64,000 nt of DNA. It comes from Gammaproteobacteria bacterium (GTDB lineage: Bacteria > Pseudomonadota > Gammaproteobacteria > JAJPIJ01). Each line of letters opens with the position of its first letter. The stretch's first letter is position 1. Positions 55,024 through 64,000 of the stretch are shown here, piece after piece. The stretch lies in NCBI GenBank assembly GCA_022071965.1, contig JAJVIQ010000022.1, positions 1 through 64,000 of the forward strand, in the 5' to 3' direction. A program made the position numbers and the translations under genes. The notes beneath the pieces were generated by a model, which did no database searches, was not told the DNA's origin, and was given only the letters and a program-made list of their open reading frames with translations.

Positions 55024-56277
55024 TCAATCCCATGACAACGCGCCGCCGGTCTGGTACTCCGTGACGCGGGTTTCGAAGAAATTCTTCTCCTTCTTCAGGT
55101 CGATCACCTCGCTCATCCACGGGAACGGGTTGGTGGCCCCGGGGTACTGCTCCGGCAGGCCTATCTGCGCGCAGCGGCGATTGGCGATGAAGTGCAGGTA
55201 CTCCTCGAACACGGCGGCGTTCAGGCCGAGCACGCCGCGCGGCATGGTGTCGCGGGCGTAGGCGACCTCGAGTTCCACGCCGGTGTGGATGATCTCGGCG
55301 ATCTCACGGCGGAACTCCGCCGCCCACAGGTGCGGATTCTCGATCTTGATCTGATTGATGACGTCGATGCCGAAGTTCATGTGCATCGACTCGTCGCGCA
55401 TGATGTACTGGAACTGCTCGGCGCAGCCGACCATCTTGTTGCGTCGGCCCATCGACAGCACCTGCACGAAGCCGACATAGAAGAAGATGCCTTCGAAGAC
55501 GACGTAGAAGGCGATGAGATCCCGCAGCAGGCGCTGATCGGCGGCGTGCGTTCCCGTGTGGAAGGTCGGGTCGCCCAGGCTCTCGGTGAAGCGCATGGCC
55601 CAGGACGCCTTGTCGTGCACCGAGGGGACCTCGCGATAAGTGTTGAAGACCTCGCCTTCATCCAGCCCCAGGCTCTCCACGCAGTACTGGTAGGCGTGGG
55701 TGTGCAGGGCCTCCTCGAAGGCCTGCCGCAGCAGGTACTGGCGGCATTCCGGGTTGGTGATGTGGCGGTAGACCGCGAGCACCAGGTTGTTGGCGACCAG
55801 CGAGTCGGCGGTGGAGAAGAATCCGAGGTTGCGCTTGATGATGAGGCGCTCGTCGGCGGTCAGTCCGCCGGGGTCTTTCCACAGGGCGATGTCCGCATTC
55901 ATGTTGATCTCCTGCGGCATCCAGTGGTTGGCGCAGGCGTCCAGGTACTTCTGCCAGGCCCATTTGTACTTGAACGGCACGAGCTGGTTGACGTCCGCGC
56001 GGCAGTTGATCATCCGCTTGTCGTCCACGGCCAGTCGGCGCGCGCCGAACTCCACCTGCTCCAGGCCCGTCAGCCCATGCGCCTCGCCGTTGTCGAGGTC
56101 GGCGGCCTCGCGCGTATTGGAGGGCATCAGGCGGCCAACCGCTTCCACCAACGCCGAGTCGGGCACCGCCATCACCTTCGCCACGGCGCCGCCGGCATCC
56201 ATCGCCGCGGGCGCGGCGGGCTCAAACCCGGCGTCTTTGACGCTGAAGCGCGCGACAGGATCTTCCCAGTTCAACAT
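55024..56277 (-). CDS. nrdB: Class Ia ribonucleotide reductase, beta subunit
   Basis: A 417-residue R2 protein that holds the diiron-tyrosyl radical. The ligand and radical pattern is visible in [12 protein letters not shown] (Glu, His and the Tyr four residues after the His, about residue 170). [12 protein letters not shown] precedes it and [15 protein letters not shown] (second Glu/His pair) is near 275. The terminal peptide [11 protein letters not shown] should bind NrdA. The ATG at 56277 has AAGGGGGAG six bases upstream. It shares the operon with nrdA, but a 99-codon gene lies between them. Confidence 0.94.
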   Translation of the reverse strand: MLNWEDPVARFSVKDAGFEPAAPAAMDAGGAVAKVMAVPDSALVEAVGRLMPSNTREAADLDNGEAHGLTGLEQVEFGARRLAVDDKRMINCRADVNQLVPFKYKWAWQKYLDACANHWMPQEINMNADIALWKDPGGLTADERLIIKRNLGFFSTADSLVANNLVLAVYRHITNPECRQYLLRQAFEEALHTHAYQYCVESLGLDEGEVFNTYREVPSVHDKASWAMRFTESLGDPTFHTGTHAADQRLLRDLIAFYVVFEGIFFYVGFVQVLSMGRRNKMVGCAEQFQYIMRDESMHMNFGIDVINQIKIENPHLWAAEFRREIAEIIHTGVELEVAYARDTMPRGVLGLNAAVFEEYLHFIANRRCAQIGLPEQYPGATNPFPWMSEVIDLKKEKNFFETRVTEYQTGGALSWD

Positions 56278-56311
56278 GCGGTTCTCCCCCTTGCATCCCG
56301 GTTCTGTTGGT

Positions 56312-56611
56312 CTATCGGTACTCACCCGCCATCGCGGCGTTCACGATCGCCACGGTGGCCACCACTTGCTGGCGCGCGTCCCGCTCCTGCACGAAGCAGC
56401 GCACTTCGCGGCCGCTCAGCCGCGCCGCCAGCGCGCTGCGGCGCGACAGCCACGCCAGCGCGTCCAGATTGCTGACATCTATGTTGGCCAGCCTCACGCG
56501 CTCCCAGCGGCGATAGGCGCGCTGGTTGTTCACGCCGACATAACGCACCTCGATGTCGAAGCTGCCGCCATCGATCACCTTCAGGACGTTGCCGCGTATG
56601 GTGTCGGTCAT
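56312..56611 (-). CDS. Degenerate staphylococcal-nuclease-fold protein between nrdA and nrdB
   Basis: A 99-residue protein. [27 protein letters not shown] and later [14 protein letters not shown] follow the strand order of the thermonuclease (SNase) OB-fold. The usual catalytic residues are altered, with DGGSF for the DGDTF motif and IDVSN for IDAPE, so it is unlikely to be an active nuclease. It lies 16 bases after nrdA and 34 before nrdB, on the same strand. The role may be structural or regulatory within the nucleotide-reductase operon; this is inference. Confidence 0.7.
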   Translation of the reverse strand: MTDTIRGNVLKVIDGGSFDIEVRYVGVNNQRAYRRWERVRLANIDVSNLDALAWLSRRSALAARLSGREVRCFVQERDARQQVVATVAIVNAAMAGEYR

Positions 56612-56627
56612 CGGTGACCTCCGGTCC

Positions 56628-59525
<2,898 letters not shown>

Positions 59526-59617
59526 CTGCCTTCCTCCAGAAGATCTTCTTGTGTCTTGTTCGGGGACCGGCTGCGGCACCTCCGGATGCGGACCCCAGCG
59601 TCAAAAGGACTGTGAGA

Positions 59618-59646
59618 GTTTTAGCACCACAAGGGAAGGGGGTCAA
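59618..59646 (-). promoter_or_regulatory. Promoter of the nrd operon
   Basis: On the minus strand TTGACC (59646-59641, five of six bases), an exact 17-base spacer, then TAAAAC (59623-59618, four of six). Transcription would start near 59611, about 86 bases before the nrdA ATG. Confidence 0.6.
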
Positions 59647-59658
59647 GAAAGCAATGGA

Positions 59659-59674
59659 CCGCAATATGTTGTGC
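59659..59674 (-). promoter_or_regulatory. NrdR-like operator box
   Basis: A 16-base element whose core CAATATGTTGTG follows the NrdR consensus aCaCwATATaTwGtgt closely. It sits 13 bases upstream of the -35 hexamer. NrdR usually binds two boxes about 31 bases apart; a second good match was not found at that spacing. Confidence 0.5.
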
Positions 59675-59832
59675 AATAGTCTGTGAGGACTGCGTGAAGA
59701 GGCGGGGGAAAAGCTGGGGATAATCACCCCGGACCCATGGGATTCAGGGGGTTGCCCGCGTCACTCAACGGCGTCGGAGATCTGGCGCACGCGGCCTCCC
59801 ACTAGGCGTAGTATCAGCGTGGGACAGAAAGA

Positions 59833-60513
59833 CTAGATCTTGGGCTCTACGGGAAGCTTCAACGCGAGGGTGATGCCGTCGCCGATCGGCAGCATGCTGA
59901 GCATCACGCGCCCGTCATCCCGTAGGTGTGCGTTGAAGGCTCGCAATGCCGCCGTGGCGGTGTCGATGGCCGACGGATCGGCCACCTTGCCACCCCACAG
60001 CACGTTGTCCACCACGATCAGCCCCCCGGTGCGCAGCAGCCGCAGCACCCGCTCGTAGTAGTGGAGATAGTTCTCCTTGTCGGCGTCGATGAAGGCCATG
60101 TCGAAGCTGCCCGCCTCGCCGCGGGCGAGGAGATCGTCAAGTGTCTGCAGCGCCGGCGCGATCTTCAGTTCGATGCGATCCGCGACGCCCGCGACCTCGG
60201 AATAGCGGCGCGCCACGGCTGTCCACTCAGGGCTGACGTCGCAGGCTACCAGCCTGCCGTCCGCCGGCATTTGCAGGGCGACACTGAGCGTGCTGTAGCC
60301 GGTGAAGGTCCCGATCTCCAGCGCGCGGCGGGCGCCGGTCAGACGCGCGAGCATGCCCATGAACTGCCCCTGCTCCGGGGCGATCTGCATATTGGCGTTC
60401 GCCATGCCCGCGGTCTCCTCACGCAGGTGGCGCAGCACCTCGGGCTCGCGCAACGAGACGCGCAAGAGGTACTCGTATAGTGCGTCGGTGAGCGTGATAG
60501 TCTTGGTCGTCAT
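59833..60513 (-). CDS. SAM-dependent O-methyltransferase (COMT-like)
   Basis: A 226-residue class I methyltransferase of the catechol/caffeoyl-CoA O-methyltransferase family. ALEIGTFTGYSTLSVALQMP (motif I) is near residue 63, and FDMAFIDADKENYLHYYE near 135 contains the metal-binding Asp. LIVVDNVLWGGKV is near 165. The natural substrate is unknown. GGGGAGGG lies five bases before the ATG. It is divergent from cpdA with only 30 bases between start codons. Confidence 0.9.
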   Translation of the reverse strand: MTTKTITLTDALYEYLLRVSLREPEVLRHLREETAGMANANMQIAPEQGQFMGMLARLTGARRALEIGTFTGYSTLSVALQMPADGRLVACDVSPEWTAVARRYSEVAGVADRIELKIAPALQTLDDLLARGEAGSFDMAFIDADKENYLHYYERVLRLLRTGGLIVVDNVLWGGKVADPSAIDTATAALRAFNAHLRDDGRVMLSMLPIGDGITLALKLPVEPKI

Positions 60514-60543
60514 CGTTGCCCTCCCCGGGAGGCCTTGCCCGTC

Positions 60544-61365
60544 ATGGGTCCAGCAAGCAGTGCGGAGACGGACGCCCATGGTAGCGCGCCGGAGCCGGGA
60601 TCCATCCGCCTGGTGCAGATCTCGGACACGCATTTTGGGCGCGACCGGGACTTCGAGTTCGATGGCGTCAATCCTCGCCGGTCGCTGGGCGGCCTGATCG
60701 GGCAGATCCGGCGCGAGGAATCCGGCGTGGCGGCCTTTCTCGCCACCGGCGATCTCAGCCACGACGCCAGTCCGGAATCCTACACCGCCTTGCGCGAGGC
60801 GCTGCAACGGCTGGCGGCGCCCGTCTTCTGCATACCCGGCAATCACGACGACCCGGGCACCATGCGGCGTTTCCTCAGCGGCGGCCGGGTGGTGTGCCCG
60901 GAGGCGGCGCAGCTGGGCGGCTGGCACCTGATCTTCCTGAGCACCCACCTCCAGGGCAGCCAGGGCGGGGCACTGGATCCCGGGCAACTCACCGCGCTGG
61001 AGGAGGCCCTCGCCGCCAGGCCGCAGCCGCATGCGCTCATCGCCTTGCACCACCCGCCGGTGCCGATAGGCAGCCCGTGGATGGACGCCATGGGATTGGA
61101 GAACGGCGAGGACCTCTTCGCCGTTCTCGACCGGCACCCGCAGGTGCGTGCAGTGATCTGGGGACACATCCATCAGGAAGTAGACGCGCTGCGCAATGGC
61201 GTGCACCTGTGGGGCGCACCGTCCACCTGCGTGCAGTTCAAACCCGGGGCCACTCGTTACGAACGCGATGATCGCCCTCCCGGCCACCGCCGCCTGACCC
61301 TCCACCCCGACGGGCGGATCCTCACGCAGGTGGTGCGCCAGGTCAGCGCCGGCACGCAAGCCTAG
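60544..61365 (+). CDS. cpdA: 3',5'-cyclic-AMP phosphodiesterase CpdA
   Basis: A 273-residue calcineurin-like metallophosphoesterase, near the length of E. coli CpdA (275). The metal motifs are DTHFG (near residue 28), ATGDLSHD (near 68), CIPGNHDD (near 98), ALHHPPV and WGHIHQ (near 205). It lowers cAMP levels, and so Crp activity. The ATG at 60544 is chosen; a TTG three codons upstream is possible. The GGGAGG serving it overlaps, on the other strand, the ribosome-binding site of the divergent methyltransferase. Confidence 0.9.
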   Translation: MGPASSAETDAHGSAPEPGSIRLVQISDTHFGRDRDFEFDGVNPRRSLGGLIGQIRREESGVAAFLATGDLSHDASPESYTALREALQRLAAPVFCIPGNHDDPGTMRRFLSGGRVVCPEAAQLGGWHLIFLSTHLQGSQGGALDPGQLTALEEALAARPQPHALIALHHPPVPIGSPWMDAMGLENGEDLFAVLDRHPQVRAVIWGHIHQEVDALRNGVHLWGAPSTCVQFKPGATRYERDDRPPGHRRLTLHPDGRILTQVVRQVSAGTQA

Positions 61366-61543
61366 GCCGCGTATTGGACCCGATCGCGCGGCGCACTCGA
61401 CGCGGCGCAACGGCTGGTGGCGAGCTGCCGGCGGACAAGGGCGCGCGGCGTGTGGCGAGAGTGACCGCGGCGCTTGTTAAAGCCGCCCCGATGACGGCCG
61501 TTAACCGTTCAAGGTTGCACACGAACGGGGGCGGAGAGCGGTC

Positions 61544-61771
61544 ATGTTCGCGACGTACGCACGCAAGCTCCACGCAGGCTACCGCCGGGCCCTCAAGCGC
61601 TATCCGGTCGAGAGCCGTTTCTTCCTCTTCCTTACCGGCATGGGCTGTATCGGCCTGCTGCTGCAGAAGGAGTCGCTCGCCCAGGGGGTGGGCTACGCGG
61701 CGTTCTGGTTCTCGTTCATGGTGTCCCTGCTGAGCTTCTGGCACGACGATCTGTTCACGGTAGACGGCTGA
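61544..61771 (+). CDS. Small membrane protein of unknown function
   Basis: A 75-residue protein with a basic amphipathic N-terminus (residues 1-20) and two hydrophobic segments (FFLFLTGMGCIGLLLQ and GVGYAAFWFSFMVSLLSFW), ending in an acidic DDLFTVDG tail. I do not recognise a family. GGAG upstream of the ATG supports it. There is a 178-base gap to cpdA, so it may be transcribed separately. Confidence 0.65.
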   Translation: MFATYARKLHAGYRRALKRYPVESRFFLFLTGMGCIGLLLQKESLAQGVGYAAFWFSFMVSLLSFWHDDLFTVDG

Positions 61772-62020
61772 CTGCCCACATCGCGGGCGCGCGCATGTCG
61801 GCTTGGCCGGGCGCGCGGGGACGGCGCCGCCTTCCTCCTCGGGCGGCCGGCCTCGACCGGCAGAACCTCGGGGTCTCCGGGCGTAACGGAATCCCCGGCG
61901 CCGGCACCCAAGCGGGGAGGGCGGGATCGGTCCGGCGGCGGCAGGCCTTGAGTCCCGGACATTCTCCCCGCACCAGGTACTCGCCCCCTGCAAGCCGCCA
62001 CCTCCAGGCGGGAGGTCCGT

Positions 62021-62788
62021 ATGCCATTGCCGTTCCGAACGCCGTCGGCCGTGGCGATGTTCCTGGTGCTCGTACTGGCGGGCGCCCGTCTGCAGGCGGA
62101 CGCGCTGGTCATGCGCAGCGGTCCGGCCGCGGTCCCGCTCATCGAGCTGTACACCTCCGAGGGCTGCAGCAGTTGTCCGCCGGCGGAGCAGCGGCTCGGT
62201 GGCCTGAAGCGTTCCCCGGAGCTCTGGCGACGCTTTGTTCCCGCCGCATTTCACATCGACTACTGGGACCACCTTGGCTGGTCCGATCGCTACGGCTCTC
62301 CGCTGCACGGCCTGCGGCAGCGGGCCCACGTCGCCGCGGGGGGGCTCAGCCAGGTATACACGCCCGCCTTCGTGGTGCACGGACAGGAGTGGCGCGGGTG
62401 GTTCAGGGATCGTGAGGTACCCGTGCCAGCCGTGGACCCGCCCGGCTCCCTCGCGCTCGAGATCTTCGACAACGCGCGGGCGCGTGTGACCTTCGAGCCC
62501 CTGCGGTCGCGCGCTGCCGCACTTAGCGCGACGGTCGCGGTGCTCGGTATGAATCTCGTCTCGGCGATCGAGGCGGGCGAGAATCGCGGACGCCGGCTCG
62601 ATCAGGATTTCGTCGTCCTCGGCACCGTGCAGGTCCCGATGCAGGGCGAGCCCGGGCCATACGTGGCGGAACTGGTGCTGCCCGCGCCGGCCAGCCCCGC
62701 CGCGCGGTACGCCTATGCGGCGTGGGTGAGCGCCGGCGCCGACCCGGCCCCGTTGCAGGCCGTCGGCGGCTGGGCCGGCGGCCTCTAA
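62021..62788 (+). CDS. DUF1223 family exported thiol protein
   Basis: A 255-residue protein with an N-terminal hydrophobic signal (residues about 8-28). The DUF1223 hallmark IELYTSEGCSSCPPAEQ (CxxC, thioredoxin-like position) lies near residue 42, followed by FHIDYWDHLGWSDRYG and QVYTPAFVVHGQEW. It is predicted to be a periplasmic thioredoxin-fold protein of unknown client. GGAGG five bases before the ATG supports the start. It converges on the small membrane protein at 62785, sharing four bases. Confidence 0.88.
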   Translation: MPLPFRTPSAVAMFLVLVLAGARLQADALVMRSGPAAVPLIELYTSEGCSSCPPAEQRLGGLKRSPELWRRFVPAAFHIDYWDHLGWSDRYGSPLHGLRQRAHVAAGGLSQVYTPAFVVHGQEWRGWFRDREVPVPAVDPPGSLALEIFDNARARVTFEPLRSRAAALSATVAVLGMNLVSAIEAGENRGRRLDQDFVVLGTVQVPMQGEPGPYVAELVLPAPASPAARYAYAAWVSAGADPAPLQAVGGWAGGL

Positions 62789-63006
62789 TCCGTATGGCGG
62801 GCGCCACGGCGCCCGGCACGAAGATATGCGATCAGAAAGCCGGCGATGGCGGCCGCGGGACCGAATACGAATGCGCCGGTCATGGCCGCCTCCAGGCTGC
62901 GATCATGGGCATTCGGGGAAAACTGGAGCAGCAGGGCCCCGCCCCCGAACGCGCCGGCCAGGTAGGCGATCAGCGCGACGGACAGGCTGAGGAGCCACCG
63001 GCGCAT
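62785..63006 (-). CDS. Small two-helix membrane protein downstream of tsaB
   Basis: A 73-residue protein with two hydrophobic stretches (LLSLSVALIAYLAGAFGGGA and AFVFGPAAAIAGFLIAYL) and a basic end. The family is not recognised. It follows tsaB after 37 bases on the same strand. The ATG at 63006 is used; the frame continues upstream into the tsaB 3' end. Its stop overlaps that of the DUF1223 gene by four bases. Confidence 0.6.
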   Translation of the reverse strand: MRRWLLSLSVALIAYLAGAFGGGALLLQFSPNAHDRSLEAAMTGAFVFGPAAAIAGFLIAYLRAGRRGARHTD

Positions 63007-63043
63007 CAGGCGGCGCCCGCTGCGGAAGGCCGCGGACGGCTTT

Positions 63044-63739
63044 TCATGGCGGCATGGCCGCGGCATCGACCACGCGGTCGCGCAGATAGACGGGCAGGGC
63101 GAGTTCGGCCTCCACTGCCTCGCCGCGCGCGAACATCCCCACCGCCAGCGTCGCCGCGTCCTGCGCCAGCGGATAGGTCTGCGGATAGATCGCTGCCAGG
63201 TGGTCCCCCAGCCTGGCCCCGAGCACCTCCCCGTAGACCGCGAAGGCGCTGCCGGCGCCGGACCATCTCCCGTCCTGCGGCAGCGTCACGTCGGCGGCCC
63301 TGCCGATGGCCTCGGCCGACACGGCGGTCGCCTCACCCCGGTGCGCCGCGTACGCGGCGATGTAGATCTCGCCCATGCGCGCGTCCATGCCCGCCAGGAC
63401 CTGGCTCGCCGCGCGCGTGCGCACGACCCCCTGTGCCAGCGCGGCGAGCGAGGAGACCGCGGCCACCTTCAGTCCGGTGCCCAGCGCGATCCCCTGGATC
63501 ACACCGGCGGCGATCCGCACGCCGGTGAAGGCGCCGGGCCCACGGCCGAAGCCCAGGCCGTCGAGATCCTGCAGCCGCAGGCCGGCCTCGGCAAGGACGG
63601 CCTCGCACATCAGCAGGATCAACTCCGCATGCCGCTGCGGGGCGATCTCCGCGCGCGCGCATATGCGGCCGTCGTCATGGACGGCGGCGGAGCAGGCCTC
63701 GGTGGAGGTTTCGATCGCGAGCAGTTTCACCGCCGCCAT
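63044..63739 (-). CDS. tsaB: tRNA threonylcarbamoyladenosine biosynthesis protein TsaB
   Basis: A 231-residue ASKHA-fold protein, the same length as E. coli TsaB. It opens LLAIETSTEACSAAV, then GLGFGRGPGAFTGVRIA near residue 70, and AGMDARMGEIYIA near 115. It partners TsaD and TsaE to add the t6A37 modification to ANN-decoding tRNAs. The ATG at 63739 is chosen on length; the frame extends further upstream over the lolC start region. It is divergent from lolC with 47 bases between. Confidence 0.95.
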   Translation of the reverse strand: MAAVKLLAIETSTEACSAAVHDDGRICARAEIAPQRHAELILLMCEAVLAEAGLRLQDLDGLGFGRGPGAFTGVRIAAGVIQGIALGTGLKVAAVSSLAALAQGVVRTRAASQVLAGMDARMGEIYIAAYAAHRGEATAVSAEAIGRAADVTLPQDGRWSGAGSAFAVYGEVLGARLGDHLAAIYPQTYPLAQDAATLAVGMFARGEAVEAELALPVYLRDRVVDAAAMPP

Positions 63740-63772
63740 TATTCCATACAAGCGGGCGGCGGGCCGCACACG

Positions 63773-63778
63773 TATAAT
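63773..63778 (+). promoter_or_regulatory. Candidate -10 element (TATAAT) for the lolC/E gene
   Basis: A perfect TATAAT eight bases before the lolC/E start codon. The -35 region is not convincing. If used, transcription would begin at or very near the ATG, giving an almost leaderless mRNA. Confidence 0.4.
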
Positions 63779-63786
63779 GCCCGCCC

Positions 63787-64000
63787 ATGTTTCATCCGCT
63801 GCCGGTATACATTGGGTTGCGTTACACACGCGGGGGCAAGGCGACCCGACATCGCAATCGGTTCCTCTCGTTCATCGCGGCGACCTCGGTACTCGGCATG
63901 GCGCTCGGGATCACGGCCCTCGTCACCGTGCTGTCGGTGATGAACGGGTTCGAGAAGGAACTGCGCAGCAAGATCCTCGGCGTGTCCGCGCACAGCACGG
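63787..64000 (+). CDS. lolC: Lipoprotein-releasing system permease LolC/LolE (5' end)
   Basis: The first 71 codons are present; the gene runs off the window. The peptide opens FHPLPVYIGLRYTRGGK, then SFIAATSVLGMALGITALVT (first helix) and VMNGFEKELRSKILG, which is the LolC/LolE N-terminus. These permeases extract outer-membrane lipoproteins from the inner membrane with LolD, fitting the Lpp-like lipoprotein elsewhere in the window. LolC and LolE cannot be told apart from this fragment, so the symbol is provisional. There is no clear Shine-Dalgarno sequence. Confidence 0.88.
   Translation, partial: MFHPLPVYIGLRYTRGGKATRHRNRFLSFIAATSVLGMALGITALVTVLSVMNGFEKELRSKILGVSAHST

Larger units (their letters stand above)
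59526..59832. other. Upstream region of the nrd operon
   Basis: A 307-base gap between nrdA and the methyltransferase gene read toward it. It contains the nrdA promoter (59618-59646), an NrdR-like box (59659-59674) and an 80-90-base leader. The part nearest the methyltransferase (59675-59832) shows no clear gene or terminator. Confidence 0.5.

Overview
The window is a GC-rich, densely packed bacterial chromosome segment. No rRNA, tRNA, CRISPR array, insertion sequence, phage gene or integrase was seen. The gene set (hrpA, parC/parE, cpdA, tsaB, lolC-type permease, htpX, hslR, xseB-ispA, nudL, an Lpp-type lipoprotein, AmpG) points to a gammaproteobacterium. The blend with folE2, a rubrerythrin/Fe-S oxidoreductase/DUF3501 cassette and formate and molybdenum cofactor genes would suit a sulfur- or iron-oxidising lineage near Chromatiales or Acidiferrobacterales. 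That placement is inference from gene content; no marker phylogeny was possible.

Region 1 (1-10.5 kb) is about molybdenum cofactor and formate. moeA, mobB and mobA form an overlapping minus-strand operon, followed by a methyltransferase, an AIM24-family protein and a REC-GGDEF-EAL c-di-GMP regulator. Then come fdhD and moaA, divergent from an oxalate/formate-type MFS carrier that overlaps a 61-residue single-helix partner. moaB lies separately at 31.9 kb.

Region 2 (10.5-23.6 kb) holds a CYTH enzyme, AmpG, a non-canonical Nramp-family carrier, an alpha/beta hydrolase, a CbiM-type membrane protein, CorA and a SelW-like protein. It also holds an unusual PP2C phosphatase-TM-FGE-like fusion, HrpA and a class I amidotransferase.

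Region 3 (23.9-35.9 kb) opens with a four-gene plus-strand cassette: an antiporter membrane domain, an anchored unknown, a CMD-Rieske fusion and an unrecognised 242-residue protein. It continues with moxR-DUF58-transglutaminase, Hsp15, MoaB, a phytase-like exported protein, DUF423, and an L,D-transpeptidase facing an Lpp-like lipoprotein that ends in Arg-Lys, a likely enzyme-substrate pair.

Region 4 (35.9-46 kb) is housekeeping: nudL, an aminotransferase, a Gre factor, an HNH protein, mazG, folE2, ispA and xseB, then the rubrerythrin/Fe-S/DUF3501 cassette. A structured intergenic stretch near 40.9 kb looks like an undescribed minus-strand small RNA with its own terminator and an exposed anti-Shine-Dalgarno run.

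Region 5 (46-64 kb) has parE and parC separated by a GH17-GT2 glucan synthase, then htpX. The class Ia ribonucleotide reductase operon follows on the minus strand as nrdA, a degenerate nuclease-fold gene, nrdB and an 85-residue unknown. It starts from a promoter with a NrdR-like box and ends at a clear intrinsic terminator. The window closes with an O-methyltransferase divergent from cpdA, small membrane proteins, a DUF1223 protein, tsaB and the 5' end of a lolC/lolE gene.
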